DNA of 64,000 bases from Pithys albifrons albifrons. Its lineage: Eukaryota; Chordata; Aves; Passeriformes; Thamnophilidae. Below the pieces are notes generated by a model that was given only the letters and a program-made list of their open reading frames with translations, had not been told where the DNA came from and ran no database searches. This document shows, one piece after another, positions 55,983 through 64,000 of this stretch; the stretch's first letter is position 1, and each line of letters begins with the position of its first letter. Both the position numbers and the translations under genes were made by a program. The DNA lies in the NCBI RefSeq assembly GCF_047495875.1, contig NC_092466.1, positions 11,466,561-11,530,560 of the forward strand, written 5' to 3'.

Positions 55983-56800
55983 TAAATGTTTTATATAGCT
56001 AAACTGAGTAGTCTTGAGTTCACATGCTTTATGTTATTTGATACATTTTAACTAGGAAGCTACCTGGATTCATTTCAAGTTAGTGCTTTTTTCTTGAACT
56101 AACCTGTTTTTGAGCACAGACTCACTACTGCTAGCACTACACAGATGTATCCCATCTCTTTGCATGCTGCCAAAGTATTTAAAACAAGTTTGAAACAGAG
56201 GGAAAAAAAAAAAGGAGAGGGGGACCCTGACTGCCAGATTATTGGGTTTGGTTTCTGCTTTTTGATTATTTTTTTTAAATTACTTTAAAACACCACAAAT
56301 TTCAAAGTATTTGCAAATTCTTCTGTGTATTTATTTACTTATTTTTATGCTTAATACCAGACCTATGATTTTGACAAGGTTGGTAAGGAACAAGACAAAC
56401 ACTTAAAGAGAGCTTTGCTGGTTACAGACATACTTGGCTTTACAAAACATGGTAAAAGCCATTATTAAAGTATGCATCACAAGTTCTTTCTTCTTCAGCT
56501 GCTCAGGGTTAAATCTCTGCAATAAAAATATTTATGAAAATTTGACTGAAAGATCTACTTTGGACACTTTGTCTTAGAAGATGGAGTTTTTTTGTTCCAA
56601 ATCATGCACACGCAAAGTTATCTGCCAAGCTCCCCAACTGTGTCACTCCAGTCCTTAAGCCATTTAACAGAGAACATGCATGTGTCCTTTGAATGCCAAG
56701 TCAGCTACGTGTAAAAGACAAATAGCTCTGTATAGCCAGCCCATAACAATCAGCATGTCAGTAGGAAATCTAATTTGTATTCATTATTATATCCATTGAT
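55983..56800. other. Non-coding stretch, nothing recognised
   Basis: AT-rich DNA with an A12-type run near 56202 followed by a purine-rich gagaggggga segment, and a TTTA-rich stretch near 56325-56350. No gene or mobile element was seen. Confidence 0.55.
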
Positions 56801-56831
56801 GGGAATGGGGGCGGCGGGGGGGGGGGGGGGG
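56801..56831 (+). repeat. G-rich tract ending in G16, potential G-quadruplex
   Basis: The tract reads GGG-AAT-GGGGG-C-GG-C followed by sixteen uninterrupted G (56816-56831). It has ample G-runs to form a G-quadruplex on the plus strand. Long G homopolymers are rare, hard to sequence and mutable, so the exact length may be unreliable. Confidence 0.8.
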
Positions 56832-58311
56832 AATATGACACATACCCACAAATTCTTTTACAACCTCAATAACTTCAGTAATAAGAAAGTTATACAGCCT
56901 TTGCCTGAAAATACAGTTTGCCCTAAGGGGGAACTGTAAGTAAGTAGTAAGTGAATTAAAGTCACTGAACATCTTTGCTTCTGCTCTCACTGCTGGGACA
57001 AAAAATATTTGAGGTACCAGAAGACTTTTGACTTTGCATATATTTTTAGACATATTTAGGCATTTAACGACAGTTGCAATTGAAAGCCAGAAACTGTACA
57101 GGCTAACTGTTAACTCTACAAAGACAATTAACCCTTGACTGCATATTTAGTACAATGCTTCATTTGCAATCAAAATCTGAAACAGAACGATGGGCTTATT
57201 GTGGGCACAATTTAACCATGATAACAGAAATATCTATTAAACTAGTTATTCATTTATTATGACAGCAAGGCTACATCAGAAGGGCTAATGTATTCGGTTA
57301 ACAAAGGAATGCCAGGTATTAGTTTTATACACAGCTTCTTGCATCTAAAATCTCAGAACCTCCACAGAAATGACAGATGATACAACTGAAAATAAGCATA
57401 CAGAACACTTGATCTGACCTTCCACGGGCTACTTGTATCATGCAATCTCCAAATACAAACTGTATGTTCCAAGAACAAAGTTTTTAAGTTTGGTTTTGGT
57501 GGTTTAGGATACACAGGAAATATGGTATATTGTCTGGTGTGCAGCAGTAATAGGTATATTAAAAGATAGCTTGCTTAAATTGTGTTTTAGCACTGACCAG
57601 GAGACTGGAGAAATGGTTATACAATTCATTAGCACTCCTAAAAGCGGCTGTGTTTCTGAGTCAGGAAAACACAAAGGTACTTGTGAGGTCAGTACTTTTG
57701 AGTCATTGTATTCAGTTCTAGACAGAGCTGGATGCACTGCCTAGCATTGTCCACTGTTTCCGTCCCAAAATCCTATTTTCAATTTCACCTAATTTTTCAT
57801 ATGACAGGCTGAAGGTTGCCTCTGCTAAGTATCTGCTAGATGTGAAGCACATGAGCCAAAACTTCTACTCTTCCTAACATCCAGGCTCCTAAGTGTACTT
57901 TTCAATGCTGAACTTTCATTTTCATTTCTAAATGCAGGGTATTTTCTTTGGAAAGCACTTCCCAGCTTTCAAATACTTGACTCAGTGGCCTTACTGATGC
58001 TTCTTATAAATAAGGAGTTTTTTTGTATATCCATCCATAAAGACTAAACTGCTAAGGAGCGCTGGGATATTGGATTGTATGAAATAACACACTAATATCA
58101 GCAATCTCTCTGAACCCAACCAATTTATAACTCACACTCCTCTAGAAATGATTTATTTGAATCACACAGACAACTTCAGTACCAAATTGCTTCCACAGCA
58201 TTTTGCCAAGACTTCTAGAGCTGTCAAAAAAAGTCAGCCTACATTTGGAGGGGGGAATAATACATATTTCAAATTCTATTTTTCTTGCCTTGTTTTGACT
58301 GTATTGGAACA
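56832..58311. other. Non-coding stretch, nothing recognised
   Basis: AT-rich DNA with short open frames only (for example 57504-57737 minus, 77 codons). No motif cluster, repeat or RNA gene was supported. Confidence 0.55.
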
Positions 58312-58345
58312 ATTAAGCAAGCTTTATATCCATTAAGCAAGCTTT
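58312..58345. repeat. 14-bp direct repeat
   Basis: attaagcaagcttt occurs at 58312-58325 and 58332-58345, separated by six bases. It is a recent small tandem duplication with no evident function. Confidence 0.75.
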
Positions 58346-60927
58346 CCTACTTTGCAGTCTATTTACCATCAGAAGGACATGCACAGGTTGGGTGGTAAAG
58401 CATCCTGCTTCCAGGACTGACATTTACTGCACTTCTGCAAACACAAGATGCAAATCCACGTGGCTTCTAAACTATGCTGTATTTAGTGTAACAGCTATGG
58501 AAGATATGCAGAGGAATGTTTGTTTTCAAGAATCATATGAACACTTAAATATATGCATTAATTTAAAAAAAGTTTGAGACCAGTTAGTATAGGTATAGAT
58601 AAAGACAACAAGCAGAGATTTTCAAAGCAATTCCAAGAATCCTCTTAGTTTGGCCAACACAGCAGCAAGTTCAGCTCTTGGCTGAAGTGCCAGCTGCCAG
58701 TAACGCCAGCACTGTGCAGTGCTCGTTCAGGCCAGCACAGCAACAATAGAACAGCAGCAAACTGCTGTCAAATCCATGGTATTCAAGACTTGCCACGTAC
58801 TTCAGCTGGAGAAGTAACTTCAGGAGGTTCCTACTGCACAAGGGAAAAGGGATTTACCAGCTGTTAGCTGCTGTGGGTCAAGGAAACAATGTGAAATGCT
58901 ACAAAGTGAGCTGGAGCTCTCACAGCAGTTCGTGATTTACTGATCTGCACCTCAACCTGCTGACTCACATGAAAACTGCCTTCTGCTTTGATGTCACTTA
59001 GATTTTAATGTTAAACAATACAAGGCAAGCAAAGTTTCTTTCTAGCCAAGACCAGAACAGTTTAAGAGACTGGGACAATGAATGAGACCATTATAATATT
59101 TCCCTAATTAGCACTTTAACAGCTGATTGCATCCTTGTTAAGCAGAACCGACACTACTACCATAAGACACAAACTAAATTTAATATGCTCCCAGAGTCTT
59201 AAGTAACTAGGTACCTACATTACAATCAACAAACTGTAATGATTCAGGGGAGACTAAAACAATCAGGAGCCATCACCCTCATGTGGAGGTCTGAAGCTCT
59301 CAAGTCTTCTTTCATTACACAACTTTTCAATTAATCTGTAGAAAATCTCAATCTTTTAGCAATCAACATTTTTCAATTTACTCTAGATTTTGAAGTGAGC
59401 TCTCCCCTTGCCCTAGCCAAGATTAAGAGCATACTATAACAAAAGATACCTTTTTATCTAACCAATTAATTGAAATCTGTTTTTCCTAACTATTAGCGTG
59501 GACCACAAATTGTCCACAAAACAGCCACATACTTCTTCAGTTATCTTTAAAAGAAATCCCTCAATCTCATTTGTGATGATGTACAATGACATGTGTTATC
59601 TTGAACACAGAAAAAAAACCAGTGTTGGCCCATATGCCAAGTGACTCAAAGTTAATATAGAAGCAGAGTAGACTCTGTGGGCAGACAGAGCTAATATTAA
59701 CACACAATGACTAAGTTACTGCCTGTTCCCTAAGGGTCAAGTAGGTTTTATTCATCTTCATCTGCCAAAAAATGCTACACAAAAGACAACTACCCTCCAA
59801 GAACCCTACCAGAAGCCACACCACCATCTACCACCATCACTCATACAGCAACAGGAATTTCAAAACATAGCTTGAAGAAAAGCCTGTGATGTAATGGGAA
59901 GCAATGTTATTAAATAATATAGATTGCATTCTTTTAAGTCAATACCAAAACAATGACTGCCTCAGTTTTTGAAAGAGCAGCACTATGAAAATGCAGAATT
60001 GATTTACAAGGGGAATAATAGCCAGAGGTTACTATGGCTGCTAAAGTTACAGAGCATTTTTTAAGGAAACTAAATTTTGTATCGAGTTTTAAAAAAGCTA
60101 GGAAAGGCAATTTTATGCATCATCTCAAAGTCACACAAGTTATTCTCATAAATTAAATTGTTCTTTTAAAAGCATCATCCTTCCAACACCATCCACAGCA
60201 TGGCAAGGACATTTGCTGCAGTTTTAGCTAGCAACAATGACTTTAAAAGGGGATAAACTAGCAGCCTTTTGCCTTCTTTCATTTCAGTTTTTGATCCGTA
60301 AAACATTCCCCTTACGAAAGGAAACAAACTAATGTTGGCCTGCCTTGAAATAGTTTTCATTTTTCATCTCTTACACATTAATTTCTCATGATTTTCACAG
60401 CAAACAGACTCTTATGCCAGGTCATTGGCCTGTAACAAGTGGAGCTGAACAAAAGCAGGCAGCCTCGCCTGCAATGTCACCTCTAACATCACATGCAACA
60501 GGGACCATTCCAGCACAGCTTCAGCAAGCCCAGCTCAGCTCAGCCAGCCCTGTTGAACAGCCCACTGATTTCATTACCAGCAAAGGGTCACCAGAAGAGT
60601 TGCAGTACATCTCACTGACCGACACAGCCAGACAGTCCCATTCACCCAGATCGCTCCGGTCCAACCACTCTACAAGCAGTGCAAAGCCTCTGGCATGAGA
60701 GGCACCACCTGGACCTTCCCCTTGGGTTAGATGATCATGGTGTACATGACAGCATGACTGCACCACCCTAAAAAATCACCATTTCCTTAAATAAAAATGT
60801 CAGCTGTCTCAATCCTCAGGCAAGAGTCAAGGATAATGACTGATTTAACTAAGAGACCATTAAATCCCCAGATATCCTAAAGCATAGCAGCACTCCATCT
60901 ATTGGTCAGGAATTAAGGACATGCTTA
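58346..60927. other. Non-coding stretch with minor palindromes
   Basis: AT-rich DNA with a small palindrome, agcactg-tg-cagtgct (58708-58723), in a GC-richer patch at 58640-58770. At 60414-60766 an open plus frame of 94 codons and an open minus frame of 81 codons overlap. Both are CpG-poor and unrecognisable. No gene could be supported. Confidence 0.55.
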
Positions 60928-60950
60928 ATCATCATCATCATCATCATCAT
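60928..60950. repeat. (ATC)7 microsatellite
   Basis: Seven uninterrupted ATC units plus two bases. It is a simple trinucleotide repeat, probably polymorphic, and not within any recognised reading frame. Confidence 0.9.
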
Positions 60951-62199
60951 GCACTAACCTCTATCATTAAACAATCAACCTCCAAACAGTCCACCTGTTC
61001 CTGCTCGGGGCTTCACATGCTCCCAGAGAAAAATAAGCTCAAATAATGTCTTCTGAAAAAAACCCCACGAGTATCACCAAAAGTGTTACATGACAATATC
61101 CAAAGTTAAAACTGGTACACTCTATTAATCACACAATTATCATTTTGTTTCACCAAGAAACACATGCACTCCTTACTCCCAGCAGCATTGAGGAGCTTGT
61201 CCAAAGAGCTCATGCTGTTCCCAGAGTTGACACTTTCTTTCCCTGTAAGTACTGGATGCCACCAAGGAGGCTTGTACAATTCATTCACACACAGTTTCCA
61301 TCCAGCAAGGCCACCTCAGTGGCTGGATGTGCAGTCCTGAGAACTCCCTGGTACAAAGTGAACCCTGGCAGGGAGGCAAAAGGGAGTCTTTCACAGCAGA
61401 TCTGCTGTCAAAGCAGGCACGTGCAGAACTGCCCTGTCTTGCACTGCTCCCCCCAAAAGCCAACACCATCCCTTCCCAGCTGATCACACACATTGCCACA
61501 CCTGCACTTTATTCCAGTCACCAGCAACTGGATCAGAAGGCAAGTGAGACAGCCTAAAACTGCCCCAGGCCCACCAAAGTCCTCTTTTGAAGGATGAGGT
61601 CACCTTTATCAGACTTCATTCCACTGGAACCAAAGCTCATTTAAGCAGCAACTTCTCCCACACAACTCAGCAATTCCATACATTCATGCTTTTATAACCC
61701 TTGGCCAACTATTTTTTGCCCAGATATTCATTGCCATTGATTTTATCTATTTGTTTTAAAACTAACTCCTCCACATAGTGGCACCATGCAGATGAGGCAC
61801 AAGCCTACACATTCTTCCTCTGCTTGGTATCACATCACTGCCCTCCAGACATAACTCCAGAACCTGTGAATGAAAACCAGCAGATTCAGGCGCAACCTCC
61901 CTGTAACTTAACAATGCTGCGAAGACAGAAAAAGAGGAAACCCAGGTCCATGTTCTACTGTCCTTACACAGCTATTCCAAGGCTCCCCTGCTAAAACCAC
62001 ATCTGGCCACGCAGACTGTGCCTGTCCTGAAGTCTGCAGTGAACACTGAAAGGTAACTCCGCTCCGAATTCCTAAATAAGCTTTATAATACGAAATGAAA
62101 ACTGACCTAACACCGAGGAACAAACTTCCAAGAGGCCCGTCATAAATCATCATTTCTGGAGCCTAAAGTTCAAGGCAGCAATCCTGAATTTCCTCTTCG
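60951..62199. other. Shore of the CpG island, no gene recognised
   Basis: Base composition rises gradually toward the CpG island. A plus frame of 112 codons (61145-61483) overlaps a second plus frame and a minus frame in the same GC-richer patch and has no recognisable domain. CpGs begin to appear from about 62057. Confidence 0.5.
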
Positions 62200-62888
62200 C
62201 TAACACAAACACGGAACGGCAATAATTCCAAACTGGGAGCAGAACTGGGGACCGCGAGGCCACGGCGAGCCCGCAGCAGCGAGCGTGGCGGGGCTGATGC
62301 TGGTCACGCCGGTGGGTCCGCGCTGCCGTGACTGGAATGCGTGTGCCCGCACAGGGAAAGCGCATTCCCGGGCTCTCCGCACCGCGACCCACGGCAAAGG
62401 TGCAGCTGGGCGCGCTAAACGTTCAAAAAGCCTAAATAATGTCAATTGCAGTTAAGTTTCCCGAGACGCACAGGGAGTCCGCAGCCGTGCGGTGGAGCAA
62501 GGGCAGTCCATAGTTACAGCAAATACTCGCAAGGTTTTATTTGATTAGCGGACTTTCGGGGCAGAGGCGCATTATTTAAAGCCCCGTCCTCCTGCCCAGC
62601 CCGGTGCGGAGGCAGCACTGCAGCATCCCCCGGACCAGAGCGCTGCGCAGACCCGCGGGCCGGTCCCCCCCGTTCCCATGGGCAGCGGGTCCCGCTCCCC
62701 GGCCCATCCCATCCCATCCCGCCGCGGCCGCGCTCCCCCCGCAGCGCCGGAGCGGCTGCGGCATCGCGGGCAGCGGTCGGGGCCTCCAGCGCCGCCACCG
62801 CCCCCTGCCTCGGTCCCGGCTGCGGGGCGGCCACAGCCTCGGTTCGGTGGGGAGGCAGATTCCCCGCTCCGTGCCGGCCCCGCGGCAG

Positions 62889-62898
62889 CTTTACCTCG
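62889..62898 (-). other. Candidate 5' splice site (GAG|GTAAAG)
   Basis: Read on the minus strand, the exon would end at 62895 (…CGAG) and the intron would begin at 62894 with GTAAAG. This matches the vertebrate donor consensus at the last exon base and at intron positions +1 to +5. If used, the first exon would include the inverted repeat at 63100-63180. Usage is inferred. Confidence 0.4.
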
Positions 62899-63059
62899 GC
62901 GGGCCCGCGCCTTTGTGCTGCAGTCAGTCCATCCCTGCGCGCCGGCGGCGGGAGCGCCAGCAGCACCGCGGGAGCAGGCGGGGAAAGGGGCGGCGCACTA
63001 TGTGGCAGGAAGGGACACCTGGGCTCCTCCTCCCGCGCCCGCCCGCCCGCAGTGGATCA

Positions 63060-63215
63060 CTATCTGGCAGCGAGCGGGGACTCGTCCGCCGCCTTTCCCC
63101 AGCCGCCCCTCGGCCAAGCTGGAAGGGCTGCCAGCCCTCCTCGCCCTCCGCCGGCTTCCAACTTGGCCGAGGGGCGGCGGCAACGCCAGTGTCCTCCGCC
63201 CCGGCTGCCGTCCAT
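63060..63215 (-). CDS. Possible short or upstream ORF with strong start context (unproven)
   Basis: On the minus strand an ATG at 63215-63213 lies in a strong initiation context (A at -3, G at +4). It opens 51 codons beginning MDGSRGGGHWRCRRPSAKLE, rich in Gly, Ala and Arg, ending at a stop at 63062-63060. A further in-frame ATG lies upstream at 63260-63258. The frame runs through both arms of the hairpin at 63100-63180. If the donor after 62895 is used, the ORF is wholly exonic and could act as an upstream ORF. If the donor after 63239 is used, its start is intronic. No family resemblance is seen, and the composition is what CpG-island DNA gives in any frame. A chance ORF remains the leading alternative. 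Confidence 0.15.
   Translation of the reverse strand: MDGSRGGGHWRCRRPSAKLEAGGGRGGLAALPAWPRGGWGKAADESPLAAR
63100..63180 (-). repeat. 26-bp GC-rich inverted repeat (long hairpin) in the CpG island
   Basis: The left arm 63100-63125 and right arm 63155-63180 are reverse complements at 24 of 26 positions, with a 29-base loop between them. The shared block is gccgcccctcggccaag, then one variable base, then tggaag. In minus-strand RNA the inner difference pairs as G-U, giving a near-continuous GC-rich stem. In plus-strand RNA it would be a C-A mismatch. The loop holds a small gggct/agccc repeat of its own. Such a stem in a 5' leader would impede ribosome scanning. In an intron it could affect choice between the flanking donors. 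It could also be a local inverted duplication or an assembly artefact. Confidence 0.85.
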
Positions 63216-63232
63216 TGTTGTCCCGCGCTCGG

Positions 63233-63242
63233 CTGTACCTGC
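63233..63242 (-). other. Alternative candidate 5' splice site (CAG|GTACAG)
   Basis: Read on the minus strand, the exon would end at 63239 (…GCAG) and the intron would begin at 63238 with GTACAG. The exon side is a perfect CAG and the intron side is good at +1 to +3 and +5. If used, the inverted repeat at 63100-63180 would be intronic. It competes with the donor after 62895. Confidence 0.35.
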
Positions 63243-63330
63243 AGTGCGGGGCTGGAGCATCGTCTCGAGGGGCCGTGCGGCGGGAGATGCGCTCCGCGGT
63301 GCCGGGGCACGGCTCCGACCGCAGTGGGGG

Positions 63331-64000
63331 ATACAGGGAGGTGCATGTGGGAAAAATGAATAAAGAAACCTCCCCCAAACAAAAAAGCACCAACAAAACA
63401 CACCCCCCTTGATTTGAAGTTGAATTTTGAGAGATTTAAACAGTTGTTGGGGCTGAAAGGCAGCAGAAGGCTCCTCCAGATGGCTCGTGCTGCTCAGGAG
63501 TAGACTTGTGTACTGAGAACGGCCCTGAGTAAAAAAAGCTGCACAAAATGCCAAAGTCATCATGGCAAACACTGTTTTCTTTCTGTATCTTTCTCCTTTT
63601 CCTTTTCTTTCTGTAATCGTTCTGATTTGCAGCTGAAATAATCCCTGTCTTGGTACCCCACCCAAAGTTATTTGGTTTCTCAGTTTCAGAGCTGGTTTAG
63701 TTACACCTGAGCAGTTCTGACCAGACATTTGAAGTCAAAGAAGCACTGTGTGATAGTTCTCCCTTATATGAAAAAAAAAAAGAGAAAAGTTTTGTTTTAA
63801 TTATTTCTAAAACTCAGAAGTCCTCAAGTCCAACAAGTCCTCCTGATTCAGGCTATGAATGGATTACAAGCAGGATCAAGAAGAAACTTTCTAAAATATG
63901 CTTGAAAGGCTCAAAAGGTCCCTTTGAAAGCAGCAATACTTCTTACAGGTGTAATATTACACACAGTAACTAACTTAATGTAGGTTCAGAACAAACGCTT
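63331..64000. other. Region outside the CpG island, upstream of the inferred minus-strand gene
   Basis: Composition drops back to AT-rich. No TATA box, CCAAT box or exon stands out. An A-run of about twelve occurs near 63770. The minus-strand open frame that continues from the island to 63728 has no recognisable content here. No gene on the plus strand could be supported. Confidence 0.5.

Larger units (their letters stand above)
62200..63330 (-). promoter_or_regulatory. CpG island: probable promoter and 5' exon of a minus-strand gene
   Basis: About 1.1 kb of very GC- and CpG-rich DNA stands out sharply from the AT-rich window. It contains GC boxes (ggggcgg at 62987-62993, a gcccgcccgc run at 63041-63050, ccgcccc near 63198), a NotI octamer (62724-62731) and a short catcc repeat (62704-62720). 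No TATA box is evident, as is usual for CpG-island promoters. Minus strand is preferred because two strong 5' splice-site matches there (after 63239 and after 62895) would begin an intron running into the featureless 62 kb to the left. Open frames of 150-251 codons on both strands are Pro/Ala/Arg/Gly-rich, mutually overlapping and unrecognisable, as expected where stop codons are rare. The gene cannot be named. A bidirectional promoter is also possible. Confidence 0.8.

Noticed and set aside
60414..60766. Ser/Gln/Ala-rich plus frame with an opposing 81-codon minus frame
   Set aside because: Looked mildly protein-like, but no family was recognised, no splice borders fit and the opposite strand is equally open.
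62048..62058. Plus-strand splice-donor look-alike (AAAG|GTAACT)
   Set aside because: It lies left of the CpG island, upstream of where a plus-strand transcript would start, so it is unlikely to be the first donor.
62514..62966. Minus-strand open frame of 150 codons in the CpG island
   Set aside because: Same compositional artefact. It also crosses the strong donor after 62895, and no family resemblance was seen.
62604..63412. Plus-strand open frames of 251 and 244 codons in the CpG island
   Set aside because: They overlap each other in different frames and overlap long minus-strand frames. Their Pro/Ala/Arg/Gly bias is what GC-rich DNA yields in any frame. No domain is recognisable.

Overview
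The window reads as vertebrate nuclear DNA, most likely from a bird. One interspersed repeat is recognisable in 64 kb: a 5'-truncated 3' end of a CR1 LINE, the dominant avian retrotransposon. No Alu-, B1- or MIR-like SINE density is visible. Most of the sequence is AT-rich and CpG-poor, with stops in every frame. No open reading frame outside the CpG island resembles a protein family I know, and I saw no tRNA, rRNA, CRISPR, prokaryotic operon or intact viral gene. I therefore call no protein-coding gene with confidence.

Layout. Positions 1-62199 look like one very long intron or intergenic stretch. The marks in it are: a CR1 fragment (9794-10007), a short isolated CpG-dense patch with paired GATA sites (16085-16280), an AT-rich 17-bp duplication (25297-25355), a weak exon candidate (28295-28639), a GATA-family microsatellite with an embedded 16-bp minisatellite (42301-42455), a cluster of homeodomain TAAT cores (45050-45112), a full palindromic CRE (50508-50515), two G-rich tracts (53804-53816 and 56801-56831), and several small hairpins and simple repeats.

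Positions 62200-63330 are a strong CpG island with GC boxes, and so a probable promoter and first exon. Two good 5' splice-site matches lie on the minus strand, after 63239 and after 62895. I found no comparable donor within the island on the plus strand, so I favour a minus-strand gene. Its mainly non-coding first exon would lie here, and a first intron of more than 60 kb would fill the rest of the window. Coding exons would then lie to the left, outside the window. This is inference, and the gene cannot be named from the sequence.

The most distinctive structure is a 26-bp inverted repeat (arms 63100-63125 and 63155-63180, 24 of 26 paired) between the two candidate donors. As minus-strand RNA one of its two mismatches becomes a G-U wobble, so it would form a long GC-rich hairpin that is exonic or intronic depending on which donor is used. 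A short open frame with a strong start context (ATG at 63215-63213) runs through both arms.
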